A DNA stretch of 64,000 nt from an uncultured Oscillospiraceae bacterium (GCA_934539585.1 CAKTCT010000003.1:1-64000), one strand, 5' to 3'; positions 15,012 through 23,600 are shown, numbered from the stretch's first letter. A program made the numbers and translations. The notes: generated by a model not told the origin, from the sequence alone.

Positions 15012-17651
15012 TTACCGGTTTTTCCGCTTCTTTTCCGCCAGGCAGAGCAAAGCGATCCCGCCTGCGGAGAGAACAACGGTCCATCCCAGGAGCGGGCCGC
15101 CGGTTTTGGGGGCCGTGGGGATGGTGACGTCTTCCTCCGGGGACTCCTCAGTGCCATCCGCCGCGGGAGTGGCGCTGGGGGCGGCATAGGTGATGGTCAC
15201 AGGGGACAGACTGTAAAAGCGGACGCGGATTCCGTCCTTCTCCGGGGAGTTGGGCAGAATCTCGATCTCCCCGGCGCGGCTGCCGGTGGTGATCATGTGG
15301 GCCACCACAAAGGTAAAGGTTTCATCGGTTCCTTCGGGGTAGGGCAGGAGGACCTCCACGCCTTCCGCCGGGAAGTTTCTCTCCGTGACCTTGGTCACGG
15401 CGCCGTTGGCGTTCTTGATCTGAAGGGTCACGTCCAGGAGCACGGTGCGGGCGGCGTCCTTGTCAAGGCTGGGGTCGGCGGCCAGGGAGGCCGCTGCCAG
15501 CGCCTGATAAACGGCGTCCGTGGTGGGGTACTGGCCGGAAACGCTTTCCGGCACCTTGTCCAGACCGGCGGAAACCACCGTTTCCAGGGTCTTGGAGGGA
15601 GCCGCCGGCTCGTTGTCGGAAGCAGGCACGTCCAGCTTGGGAATCCGGATTTCCGCCTCATCCTCAATGGGCTGGGTCCCCGCCTGGTCCTTGAAGGCGG
15701 CATGGCAGATTTCGCACTCCCAGTACGCGGTGTGGCCGTCCTCCGTGTAGGTCGGGGCTTTTTCGGGGACTTCAACGAGCTGGTGGACGCCGGTCCCTTC
15801 CGTGTACTCGGCAAATTCGCCGTTTTCGTCAAATGTCTGGTGGCAGACTTCACACTCGTACCAATCGGACTGGAATCCGCCGTTGCAAGGCGTGTAGTCC
15901 GTTTCGTGCTTCTCGCCCAGAACGTGGTCGGCGGTGGGTTCGGACCACTCCATAAATTCGCCGTTTTCGTCGATGGGCTGATGGCAGACCTCGCACTCAT
16001 ACCAATCGGACCGGAATCCGCCGTTGCAAGGCGTGTAGTCCGCTTCATGCTTCTCGCCCAGAATGTGGTCGGAGGTGGGTGCGGATTCTACCATGGGGTC
16101 GCCGTTCTCGTCTACGGGCTGGTGGCAGAGTTCACACTCGTACCAATCGGACTGGAATCCGCCGCCGCAAGCGGTGTAATTCGGTTCGTGCTTCTCGCCC
16201 GGAACATGGCCGGAAGTAGGTTCGGACCACTCCATGAATTCGCCGTTTTCGTCAAACGCCTGGTGGCAGACTTCACACTCATACCAGTCGGACTGGAATC
16301 CGCCGCCGCAGGACGTGTAATTTGATTTGCGCTTCTCGCTCAGAATGTGGTCGGATGTGGGCTCGAACCATTCCATGGTTTCGCCGTTCTCGTCTAGGGG
16401 CTGGTGGCAGATTTCGCACTCGTACCAATCAGACTGGAATCCGCCGTTGCAAGGGGTGTAATCCGCTTCGCGTTTCTCGCCCAGAACGTGGCCGGAAGTA
16501 GGTTCGGACCATTCCATGGTTTCGCCGTTTTCGTCTACGGGCTGGCCGCAGATTTCGCACTCGTACCAATCAGACTGGAATCCGCCGTTGCAAGGGGTGT
16601 AATTCGATTCGTGCTTTTCGGAGCCGGGGTTGTGGGAGCCGGTGGGGGGGGAGCCGTTGATGGAGTTTCCGTCAGCATCGCAAGGCTGGCCGCAGGTCTC
16701 GCACTCGTACCAGTCGTCCTTGAAGCCGCCGCCGCAAGCGGTGTAATTCGATTCGTGCTTTTCGGAGCCGGGGTTGTGGGAGCTGACAGGCGGGAAGACT
16801 TTCAGGGTATTGCCATCGGCATCGCAAGGCGCACCGCAGACGTCGCATTCGTACCATTCTTCTTGGATGCCGCCACAGCAAGGGGTGTAGTTGGGTGCGC
16901 TCTTTTGGGAGCCGGGGGTGTGGCCCATGGGGCAGTTGTTGCCGGGGCCGACATACAGTGCGGCGTGACCATTGGCGTCGCAAGGCGTGCCGCAGACGGT
17001 GCAGGTATAGTAGCTGCGGATGTAGCCGCCGTTCTTACTGTCCCAGTTGGCTGGTTGGAGGACAGAACCGGGGGTATGGGGGTGAGGCTGGGGGCCGGCG
17101 GGGGTGTAGACGGAGCCGTCTCCGTTTGCATCGCAAGGCAGGTCGCAGACGGTGCAGCGGTAGTAGTCGTTCTTGCAGCCGCCGGTGCAGGGAGCGTAAT
17201 CGGCAGGATACTGGGTGCTGCCGGGGGTGTGGCCGTTTAGGGTGGTGAGATCGACAATGGTTCCGTCTTTATCCACCACATGACCGCAGGCTTTGCAGTA
17301 GTAATACTGCGCGGTGTCGGTGCCGGCGCAGGTCGTTCCATAGGGGTCGCCGATGACATGGCGCTTCCCGCCGACGGCACTGCCGCCGCTGCAGCCGTTA
17401 TCGGGGCCGACGAGCACTGCGTTGTAGCCGTCTTCGTCGCAGGCATAGCCGCAGACGGTGCAGATATAGTAGTCGTAGGCATAGCCGCCGGTCTGACTGT
17501 TCCAGTCGGCTGCATGGAGCTCGGTGCCGGGGGTGTGGGAGTCCGCAGCGCAGGCTGCGGCAGCTGTGACGCTTCCGCCCGGCAGCAGGCCGATGAGGAG
17601 CGCCAGAGAAAGCAGGAAGGCTCCGGCTTTCTTGCCAATGGTTGTTTTCAT
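15012..17651 (-). CDS. Large secreted Cys-repeat surface protein, probably wall-anchored
   Basis: I do not recognise an overall family. The 879-residue product has a signal peptide (about 1-34), then about twelve repeats with a core (Y/W)xC(E/T)xCxxxxDxxG. Repeats near the C-terminal side are 47 residues long and nearly identical (FQSDWYECE, then DENGE and a conserved YT(P/A)C(N/G)GG), while those near the N-terminus are looser and carry an extra Cys (CGxPCDANG). A thirteenth, degenerate unit (YWECEICHAAF) is followed by a beta-rich domain (about 660-840), and the end is APKTGG, a membrane helix and KKRKNR, an LPxTG-like sorting signal. The paired CxxC motifs could bind metal or form disulfides. 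It follows a kinase/beta-helix pair on the same strand. Confidence 0.8.
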   Translation of the reverse strand: MKTTIGKKAGAFLLSLALLIGLLPGGSVTAAAACAADSHTPGTELHAADWNSQTGGYAYDYYICTVCGYACDEDGYNAVLVGPDNGCSGGSAVGGKRHVIGDPYGTTCAGTDTAQYYYCKACGHVVDKDGTIVDLTTLNGHTPGSTQYPADYAPCTGGCKNDYYRCTVCDLPCDANGDGSVYTPAGPQPHPHTPGSVLQPANWDSKNGGYIRSYYTCTVCGTPCDANGHAALYVGPGNNCPMGHTPGSQKSAPNYTPCCGGIQEEWYECDVCGAPCDADGNTLKVFPPVSSHNPGSEKHESNYTACGGGFKDDWYECETCGQPCDADGNSINGSPPTGSHNPGSEKHESNYTPCNGGFQSDWYECEICGQPVDENGETMEWSEPTSGHVLGEKREADYTPCNGGFQSDWYECEICHQPLDENGETMEWFEPTSDHILSEKRKSNYTSCGGGFQSDWYECEVCHQAFDENGEFMEWSEPTSGHVPGEKHEPNYTACGGGFQSDWYECELCHQPVDENGDPMVESAPTSDHILGEKHEADYTPCNGGFRSDWYECEVCHQPIDENGEFMEWSEPTADHVLGEKHETDYTPCNGGFQSDWYECEVCHQTFDENGEFAEYTEGTGVHQLVEVPEKAPTYTEDGHTAYWECEICHAAFKDQAGTQPIEDEAEIRIPKLDVPASDNEPAAPSKTLETVVSAGLDKVPESVSGQYPTTDAVYQALAAASLAADPSLDKDAARTVLLDVTLQIKNANGAVTKVTERNFPAEGVEVLLPYPEGTDETFTFVVAHMITTGSRAGEIEILPNSPEKDGIRVRFYSLSPVTITYAAPSATPAADGTEESPEEDVTIPTAPKTGGPLLGWTVVLSAGGIALLCLAEKKRKNR
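15800..16640 (-). repeat. Tandem 141-bp coding repeats
   Basis: About six consecutive units within the wall-protein gene, period 141 bp, share blocks such as CTCGTACCAATCGGACTGG and GTTGCAAGG. The high DNA identity suggests recent expansion or gene conversion within the gene, and copy number may vary between strains. Looser copies continue to about 17550. Confidence 0.85.
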
Positions 17652-17736
17652 GGTTTTCCCTCTTTCTGTTCGGTATATAAGAACAGCTTACCGCTTTTTC
17701 GAGGGAAAAACAATTACCTGGGTGCATAGTACCGGC

Positions 17737-18981
17737 TTATCTGAAGATCGCGCCGTCGGTTTTGATGGGGTAGGAGATGGGGTTGTCAATGTCGGTGGTG
17801 TTGTTTTCAAAAACCGTGCCCACAAAATCCAGCAGCGTGCTGCCGGGAATGTTCAGAAACTGCACGCCGATGCCGTTTCCCTCGACTACGGAGTCCGGGA
17901 AGGCGGTCTTGAAGGAGTAGTAGCTGTTGGTGTTGTAGCGGAAGCCGATGCCGTTTTGCCGGAAGGTGCAGGATTCCACGCCGATCATGCCGCCGTCTTC
18001 CACGTCGGCGCCGATGTCGTAGCCTGTGAAGGAGCAGTGGTTGATGACGGCGGAGGCGCTGGCGGTCAGGCCGGTCCCGCCGCTGCCCACAAAGTCCAGA
18101 TCGTGAAGCATGACGTTATCAGGAAAGTGGGTGCTGACGGTCAGGGAGCCTTCGATCACGGTGCGGCCGCTTCCGTCGGAGCAGCCGTAGAGGTTCACCG
18201 CCCGGGTGGTGATGCCAAGGTCGCCGGTATAGGTTTCCGGGGAAAGGTAAATGTCCACCACCGTTTCCGCCGGGACTTCCTCGTCGATGCGCTTTAAAAG
18301 GGCACGAAGGTCTTCCATGGTGGTTAAGGGGACATCGTCGGCGGTGTAGGCCATCCGGGACAGGGGGATGATTTCATAGGTGTGCTTCAAGCGGATGGTA
18401 TCGCCGTTTTTCATGAAAAGCGTCCAGATAATGTCGTTTGTCCCGCTTTGGCCGGTGAGGATGACTTCGGCGCTGAGGGTGGAGGGGGCGAAGACGTCCA
18501 TGTGGCCGATCCTGCCGAAGGTGATGGTATGGGCCTCGTCGGGGGAGGCGGTCACGGTGAAGTTTTCCACCTTGGAGAGGAAGGCGTCGGGGTCGACTAA
18601 GGCACCGTTCTGATAAATGCCCATCAGGGAGGGGAGGCAGGTCTCACCGTCGGCGGAGAGGGTGAGGGAGCGCTGTTCCTCCGGGCGACCGTCCCGGATG
18701 TCGTCGGGGAAGGTGCTGAGGCAGAGGTCGTAGGTGCCGTCCTTATCGGTATAGGTAAGGGAAGCGCCGCCCTCGAAGGTTTTGGGGCGGTGAGGGAGGA
18801 AAAGGATCGCAAGCACGATCCCGGTCAGCAGGAGGACGGAGAGAAGGGCGTACAGCGTCTTTTTCCGCCAGAGACGGGGCGGTTTTACTTTCGTCCGGTC
18901 GATCTGGCTCTGGGCGCAGTGGGGGCAGAAGGAAGCGTTCTCCGGCAGCTCCGCGCCGCAGTTTCTGCATGGTTTGCTCAT
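17737..18981 (-). CDS. Zinc-ribbon, single-pass membrane protein with external beta-helix domain
   Basis: A 414-residue protein with an N-terminal zinc ribbon (CRNCGAELPENASFCPHC, residues 5-22) facing the cytoplasm, a basic stretch, one membrane helix at about 40-60, and an outer region. The outer part has a beta domain to about 210 and then a right-handed parallel beta-helix of the pectate-lyase-like type, seen as short turns such as VNLYGCSDGSGRTVIEG, VMLHDLDFVGSG and VINHCSFTGYDIGADV. Beta-helices of this kind bind polysaccharide; no catalytic residues were identified. The gene starts 12 nt after the kinase gene, so the two are almost surely co-transcribed, and it may be the kinase's target or sensor. 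Confidence 0.82.
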   Translation of the reverse strand: MSKPCRNCGAELPENASFCPHCAQSQIDRTKVKPPRLWRKKTLYALLSVLLLTGIVLAILFLPHRPKTFEGGASLTYTDKDGTYDLCLSTFPDDIRDGRPEEQRSLTLSADGETCLPSLMGIYQNGALVDPDAFLSKVENFTVTASPDEAHTITFGRIGHMDVFAPSTLSAEVILTGQSGTNDIIWTLFMKNGDTIRLKHTYEIIPLSRMAYTADDVPLTTMEDLRALLKRIDEEVPAETVVDIYLSPETYTGDLGITTRAVNLYGCSDGSGRTVIEGSLTVSTHFPDNVMLHDLDFVGSGGTGLTASASAVINHCSFTGYDIGADVEDGGMIGVESCTFRQNGIGFRYNTNSYYSFKTAFPDSVVEGNGIGVQFLNIPGSTLLDFVGTVFENNTTDIDNPISYPIKTDGAIFR

Positions 18982-18993
18982 GAGGTCCTCTCC

Positions 18994-19701
18994 TTACAGG
19001 TCTTCCATTAAATGAAGCACGTTTTTGTATCGTTTCTGGGGATTCACCCGGGTGCATTTCTGAACAACGCGGCCCAGCCGTCCGCCGGCCAGCTCCTTGG
19101 AGGGGTGCCGGCCCGTGAGCAGGATGTTCAGCAGCACCCCCAGGGCGTAGATGTCCGCCCGCTGGTCGGTCTGGGCGATGCCGTACTGCTCCGGAGCGGC
19201 ATAGCCGGTGGTGCCCAGGACCTGGGTGTCCCGGCTGATTTCGTCCTTGAAGACCCGGGAGGCGTCGAAGTCGATGAGGACCGCCTGGTCTCCCCGGAGG
19301 ATGACGTTTTCCGCCTTGACGTCCCGGTGGACGATGCCCATGGAGTGGAGCACCCACAGGGCGCTGCAAAGCTGCAAAGCGATCTCCCGGGCCTTGCCGG
19401 GGGTGAACCGCCCTCCGGCCAGAAGCTCGGAGAGGGAATCCCCCTGGATGTACTCCTCCAGCACCGCCGTATGGCCGCCCTGCTCCGCCGCCTCCCAGAT
19501 TTTCGGCAGATTGGGGCAGGAGACGGTCAGGAGCTTCCGGTAGACCTGGCCGCTCCCCTGATACTGGCGAAAAATAAAGCGCGCCCCGCTCTGCCGGTGC
19601 CGCAGAAGCGAAATGCGGCCCCGTTCGCCGTTTTTAATGATGGAAACCGTCTCATAATCCCGTTCCACGCTGGACAGCAGATAGGAATAAATCGCCCTCA
19701 C
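18994..19701 (-). CDS. Small soluble Ser/Thr protein kinase, atypical active site
   Basis: A 235-residue Hanks-type kinase with no membrane segment or PASTA repeats. The catalytic loop HRDVKAEN (Asp127) and the APE motif (169-171) are intact. The metal-binding motif is DFD (144-146) instead of DFG, and the position of the ATP-anchoring Lys (VAIK motif) appears to be Arg45 in FIFRQY, so activity is not certain. ATG 19701 is preceded by GGAGTGAGGG. It heads an operon with the zinc-ribbon/beta-helix membrane protein and is divergent from a small HTH gene 93 bp away. The arrangement suggests a signalling unit acting on a cell-surface protein. Confidence 0.88.
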   Translation of the reverse strand: MRAIYSYLLSSVERDYETVSIIKNGERGRISLLRHRQSGARFIFRQYQGSGQVYRKLLTVSCPNLPKIWEAAEQGGHTAVLEEYIQGDSLSELLAGGRFTPGKAREIALQLCSALWVLHSMGIVHRDVKAENVILRGDQAVLIDFDASRVFKDEISRDTQVLGTTGYAAPEQYGIAQTDQRADIYALGVLLNILLTGRHPSKELAGGRLGRVVQKCTRVNPQKRYKNVLHLMEDL

Positions 19702-19726
19702 TCCTTGACGCTATGCAAAGCGCATA

Positions 19727-19755
19727 TTGATTTTGCCAATGAAACCCGGTATTAT
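19727..19755 (+). promoter_or_regulatory. Promoter of the HTH gene
   Basis: TTGATT (19727-19732), 17 bp spacer, TATTAT (19750-19755), about 40 nt upstream of ATG 19795. Confidence 0.65.
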
Positions 19756-19794
19756 TATACATGGAAACGATTGGATTGTAAAGGCGGAAAGCAG

Positions 19795-20214
19795 ATGAAA
19801 GATACCAACGACCTCCGGCAGGAGCTGATGGAGGCGGCAGATCTGGACCAGTTCCTGGCGGAAAACCAGGAGAACTTCGAAAACGGCAGCGTCTGCGACC
19901 TGCTGCGGCAGCTGTTCCGGAAGCGGAAAATTTCCAAGGCGACCCTGGCCAAGCAGTCGGGGATGAGCGAGGTCTATCTCCACCAGGTCTTTGCCGGGCG
20001 GCGGAACCCCTCCCGGAACCGCCTGCTGTGCCTGTGCTTCGGCCTGACCGCCACCCTGGAGGAGACCCAGGAGCTCTTAAAGCAGTGCGGCCTGGCCCAG
20101 CTTTACCCCAAGAACAAACGGGACGCCATCCTCCTCTACGGTATCGTCAACGGGATGGACCTGTTTGCGGTAAACGACAAGCTGTTTGCGGAGAATGAGG
20201 AGACGCTGTACTGA
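19795..20214 (+). CDS. Small helix-turn-helix protein divergent from the kinase
   Basis: A 139-residue protein with an N-terminal acidic helix region (1-40) and a Cro/C1-type helix-turn-helix at about 45-100 (ISKATLAKQSGMSEVYLHQVFAG and RRNPSRNRLLCLCFGL). The C-terminal part (LYPKNKRDAILLYGI...) is helical and not typical of simple repressors. I chose ATG 19795 because it is the first ATG downstream of a good promoter and the upstream reading frame is antisense to the kinase. Its place, back to back with the kinase, suggests a shared role: regulation of the kinase operon, or being a substrate. Both are inference. Confidence 0.82.
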   Translation: MKDTNDLRQELMEAADLDQFLAENQENFENGSVCDLLRQLFRKRKISKATLAKQSGMSEVYLHQVFAGRRNPSRNRLLCLCFGLTATLEETQELLKQCGLAQLYPKNKRDAILLYGIVNGMDLFAVNDKLFAENEETLY

Positions 20215-20224
20215 TTGAATCCTT

Positions 20225-20256
20225 CGGAGCGGGGCCAATGCGGCTCCGCTCTTTTC
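20225..20256 (+). terminator. Terminator of the HTH gene
   Basis: Stem GAGCGG-GCC/GGC-CCGCTC followed by TCTTTTCGTT. Confidence 0.8.
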
Positions 20257-20260
20257 GTTC

Positions 20261-20289
20261 TTGCTTTTCCGTGGGAATCCTGCTAAAAT
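20261..20289 (+). promoter_or_regulatory. Promoter of the polysaccharide deacetylase gene
   Basis: TTGCTT (20261-20266), 17 bp, TAAAAT (20284-20289). Confidence 0.6.
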
Positions 20290-20330
20290 AAGCACAGAAG
20301 CACTTTGGAGAGAATGGAAGGAGCGTCCCT

Positions 20331-21182
20331 ATGACCTATTGTTTCCTGCGGTTCCCCGGCGGCAGATTAAAGGCCGTCACCCTGAGCTACGATGACGGCC
20401 ATCGAAGCGACATCCGGCTTTCGGAGACCATTACCCGTTACGGGCTGGAATGCACCTTCAATCTGTGCAGCGGATTGATTGGAAAAGGCGAGCCGTTTCT
20501 GACGGCGGAAGAAATCCGGGAGCATATTCTGGATAAGGGCCACGAGATCGCCGTTCACGGCGAGTACCACAGAGCCTGCGGCCTTGTCCGTCCCGCCGAC
20601 TGCGTCCGGGATGTGCTGAACTGCCGGCTTGCGCTGGAAAGCCGCTTCGGCGGGATCATCCGGGGCATGGCATATCCGGATTCCGGGATCCGGCATTTCG
20701 AAAACGGCGCCAGTTATGAGGAGGTCCGGCGGATTCTGCAGGGCCTGGGCATCGCCTATGCCAGAAGCCTGGGCGGGGACAACGACCGCTTCGATCTGCC
20801 CACGGATTGGTACGACTGGGTTCCCACGGCCCACCACGCCAACCCGAAGGTGCTGGACTTCATCGAGAAGTTCCATGACATCCGGGATTTTGACTACCCG
20901 GCCCGGAACACGCCCCGGCTGTTCTATCTGTGGGGCCACTCCTTTGAGTTCGAGAATACCGGCTGGGAGCTGCTGGAGACCATCTGCGCCCGGCTTTCCG
21001 GCCATGAGGACGTCTGGTACGCCGCCAATACGGAAATCTACGACTACGTCGCGGCCTACAACTCCCTGATCTTCAGCGCCGACGGCCTGACAGTGTACAA
21101 TCCCACCCTGGTCAGGCTCTGGATGTACGCGGACGGCGCCATCCTGACCATTGATCCCGGCGAGACCAAGCGGATCGGTTGA
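20331..21182 (+). CDS. Polysaccharide deacetylase family protein
   Basis: Probable NodB-type carbohydrate esterase, 283 residues, without a signal peptide and hence cytoplasmic. The first motif is SYDDGH with Asp21 (base) and Asp22 (metal); the second is HGEYH in the AVHGEYHRAC segment, giving metal-binding histidines. A later DWYDWVPTAHHAN and LWGHSFEF provide the conserved Trp/His region of the group that lacks the short (S/T)FDDG form. AAGGAGC precedes ATG 20331. It has its own promoter and a strong shared terminator. It lies tail to tail with the AraC regulator of locus 2, so a role in that glycan pathway is possible but not shown. Confidence 0.88.
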   Translation: MTYCFLRFPGGRLKAVTLSYDDGHRSDIRLSETITRYGLECTFNLCSGLIGKGEPFLTAEEIREHILDKGHEIAVHGEYHRACGLVRPADCVRDVLNCRLALESRFGGIIRGMAYPDSGIRHFENGASYEEVRRILQGLGIAYARSLGGDNDRFDLPTDWYDWVPTAHHANPKVLDFIEKFHDIRDFDYPARNTPRLFYLWGHSFEFENTGWELLETICARLSGHEDVWYAANTEIYDYVAAYNSLIFSADGLTVYNPTLVRLWMYADGAILTIDPGETKRIG

Positions 21183-21219
21183 AAAATCCCCCGGCATCAA
21201 GGATGCCGGGGGATTTTTG
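21183..21219. terminator. Bidirectional terminator
   Basis: AAAAAT flanks a perfect CCCCCGGCAT/ATGCCGGGGG stem with ATTTTT on the other side, serving the convergent genes ending at 21182 and 21223. Confidence 0.95.
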
Positions 21220-21222
21220 CGT

Positions 21223-23397
21223 CTACCCCTTCCGATGCCCGCTGGGATTGGTGTGGTAGAACCGCTTGTAGGCCCGGGAAAACGTCACCCTGGAGGCATA
21301 GCCGCAGCGCTCTCCCACGGCGTTGATGGGCAGGTCCGTTTCCTCCAGAAGGCGGCGGGCCTCGGTCATCCGCAGGCTTTCCACATAGGCGAAAAAGGTC
21401 AGGCCGCTGGCGGCTTTGACCATGCTCTGCAGCTCGCCCTCCGAGATGCCGAACGCCTCCGTGACCATCTGGACGTAAAGCCCGGGGTTCCCCAGGTTCT
21501 CCCGGATGAACCCCATGACCTCGTCGGCCCGGAGGGAGGACGCCTGGTCGTAGTACCGGCTGACGGCGGCTCCGGCGTCCTGGAGGAGCTTCCGCAGATC
21601 GTTGAAAAGGCTGGTCCCCCGGGAGGGGTACTCCGGCAGCGGGGGCAGGGCAATCCCCGGGATGCCGCGGAACTGGGACAGGGCGCTGGTGCAGGCGTAA
21701 AAGACGCACTTCAAAGCGTCCTCGCTGGGGCTGGCGGAGGCCTCGTACTCGTCCAGAAGCCCCAGGAGCCCGTCGATCTGCCCGGCCAGGAGCATCTTCA
21801 CCACAATGGCCCGGCTGATGGTGGGCTGGGGCGTGTACAGGGCGGCGGTCCCGGTTTCCTCCGGGGCCTGGGGCCCGGGAGACCGCCTGCCGGAGAACCG
21901 CAGCTGGTAATAGGCCCGGGTGTACTCCTCATAGACCGCCCGGGGGTCGGCGCACACCGGCGACAGGACCAGGGAGCCCTCCGGCCCCAGGGCGCTTTGC
22001 AGCCCCGAAAGCCCCCCGTCGCCGGGGAAGTCCCGGTCAAAAATCAGCGCGGCCAGGTTTCCCTGTAAGGGATAGCACAGGCTCCCGACGGGAAGGACCT
22101 CCCGCATCCGGAGAAGGAGCCCGCCGCTCTCCGGTTCCCCGCCGGGCTTCACCAGCAGCACCCGGGCCGGGAGCTTTTTCCGGACAAACCGGGCGGAATC
22201 CTCGGAGAGGAACACCGGCCCGTTTTCCAACAGGGTCACGAAGGTGTAGTACTGCAGATTCTCCGCCTGGCGGGTCAGCTCGTTGCTGTAAGCCTGGAGG
22301 GCCAGGCCGCTTTGGTTCAGGACGTCCAGAATCCGCCGGGACTCCCGGGTGGCGAACCGGTGGGAGGCCGCAGGGTCCAACGCCCCGGTCTCGTCCAGGG
22401 CGTTGGCGGCGTCGAAGATGAGCCGGGTGGGCCGGGTGCTCTGGTAGGAGAACATGACCATGAGGACGATCCCCAGCAGGATGTACCCCACGGAAAACAA
22501 GAGAGCCGACAGGTAGAAGTCCCGGAGCTCCGCCCGGGAGAGGACCCGGGGCATCCGGAACTCCACGGAAAGGCCGGAGTCCCCCGTGATGCAGATGGCG
22601 TCGGAACAGGACCCCTCCCGGTCGCCGCCCTTGGCGTAGAGCACCGTCCCCCGGGGGTCCGTCAGGGTCAGGGAGCCGGAGAAAAAGGTGCTGTTGTGGA
22701 GCAGGATGGACAGCAGCTGCTCCTCCCCGATGATGACGTAGAACCACGCCGTGTGCCGGGAGGAGCTGATGGGGAACCGCAGGCAGTAGGTCAGCCCGGA
22801 GTAGGTCCCGTTGTCGTAGGTGGTGTAGGACCGCAGGGGGAGGAGCCCGGCGTTCTGCCCCTCCGAGAGGAAGGCGGTCCATTCCTCCGCGCTGCCGCAG
22901 CCGTCGCAGGCGAGAAAGCCGCCGTAAAGCTCCCCGGCGTTCAGATGGAACCGCTGCCGGGTCAGGACCACGCCGTTTTGCAGGATGAACCCGATGTCCG
23001 TTTTATTGGGAAGATACATGGCCGAGGCGGTGAAATCCTCCTGGGCCTTTTTGATGTGGTAGAAATTCTCCGTCTTTTTCCCGGCGGAAAAGGAGCGGCT
23101 CAGGTCCTCCGGATTCAGGGCAGAGACCTTGGAGATGGAGGAGAGCCGGTTCATGGACACGGCCGCGGACTGGTAGGTGTCCAGGGTGGACTCCAGCTGG
23201 AGGAGCCCGGTGTGGAGCATCTCCTCCGTGACCTTCATGGAGCGCTTGGTCAAAGCGTTGACCGACACCCGGAGAAAGACGAAGAAAAAGCAGGCCAGCA
23301 CCAGAAAAAACACGCAGTAAAACAGCAGAAAGCTGCTGAAGGTGGAAAGGTCCCGGAGCCCGGAGGACGGGCGGCGGTTTTGGTTCGGCTTCTTCAT
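21223..23397 (-). CDS. Membrane-bound AraC-family transcriptional regulator
   Basis: Second large sensor of the kind at 4677, 724 residues. A first membrane helix lies at about residues 20-45 (SSFLLFYCVFFLVLACFFFVF), an extracellular region follows to about 290, a second helix at about 295-315 (YLSALLFSVGYILLGIVLMVMF), then a cytoplasmic linker, and the AraC domain at about 625-720. Its helices include EAFGISEGELQSMVKAASG (first HTH) and CGYASRVTFSRAYKRFY (second), ending TNPSGHRKG. Start chosen with AAAGGAGG upstream. It is divergent from the solute-binding protein gene at 23669, whose spacer carries spaced repeats that fit an AraC operator. Confidence 0.92.
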   Translation of the reverse strand: MKKPNQNRRPSSGLRDLSTFSSFLLFYCVFFLVLACFFFVFLRVSVNALTKRSMKVTEEMLHTGLLQLESTLDTYQSAAVSMNRLSSISKVSALNPEDLSRSFSAGKKTENFYHIKKAQEDFTASAMYLPNKTDIGFILQNGVVLTRQRFHLNAGELYGGFLACDGCGSAEEWTAFLSEGQNAGLLPLRSYTTYDNGTYSGLTYCLRFPISSSRHTAWFYVIIGEEQLLSILLHNSTFFSGSLTLTDPRGTVLYAKGGDREGSCSDAICITGDSGLSVEFRMPRVLSRAELRDFYLSALLFSVGYILLGIVLMVMFSYQSTRPTRLIFDAANALDETGALDPAASHRFATRESRRILDVLNQSGLALQAYSNELTRQAENLQYYTFVTLLENGPVFLSEDSARFVRKKLPARVLLVKPGGEPESGGLLLRMREVLPVGSLCYPLQGNLAALIFDRDFPGDGGLSGLQSALGPEGSLVLSPVCADPRAVYEEYTRAYYQLRFSGRRSPGPQAPEETGTAALYTPQPTISRAIVVKMLLAGQIDGLLGLLDEYEASASPSEDALKCVFYACTSALSQFRGIPGIALPPLPEYPSRGTSLFNDLRKLLQDAGAAVSRYYDQASSLRADEVMGFIRENLGNPGLYVQMVTEAFGISEGELQSMVKAASGLTFFAYVESLRMTEARRLLEETDLPINAVGERCGYASRVTFSRAYKRFYHTNPSGHRKG

Positions 23398-23426
23398 GAC
23401 GGCCCTCCTTTCGGGTCTCTCTGTAA

Positions 23427-23455
23427 ATTATACCGAAAAAGTGCGGGATTGTAAA
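23427..23455 (-). promoter_or_regulatory. Promoter of the second AraC regulator
   Basis: On the minus strand TTTACA (23455-23450), a 17-bp spacer and TATAAT (23432-23427). Confidence 0.8.
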
Positions 23456-23480
23456 GGGAAAACCCGTCAATCCGGCGATT

Positions 23481-23560
23481 TGTTACGTCCAAAAGGAAAT
23501 TGCTACACCCAAAATTCCCGGATTTCCCGCCGGAATGGGGAAAGTGTTACCCCGTTCCGG
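23481..23560. promoter_or_regulatory. Candidate AraC operator: spaced TGYTAC repeats plus an inverted repeat
   Basis: TGTTACGTCCAAAA at 23481 and TGCTACACCCAAAA at 23501 are direct repeats 20 bp apart; a third TGTTAC lies at 23545, 44 bp on. An inverted repeat CGGAATGGGG/CCCCGTTCCG (23531-23560) overlaps the third. All lie just upstream of the -35 box at 23572, as expected for an AraC-type activator. Confidence 0.5.
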
Positions 23561-23571
23561 AATCTGTGTCC

Positions 23572-23600
23572 TTGCGCAGCCCGGGCGGCCATGGTATAGT
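23572..23600 (+). promoter_or_regulatory. Promoter of glycan locus 2
   Basis: TTGCGC (23572-23577), 17 bp, TATAGT (23595-23600). The weak -35 box fits activator dependence. Confidence 0.65.
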
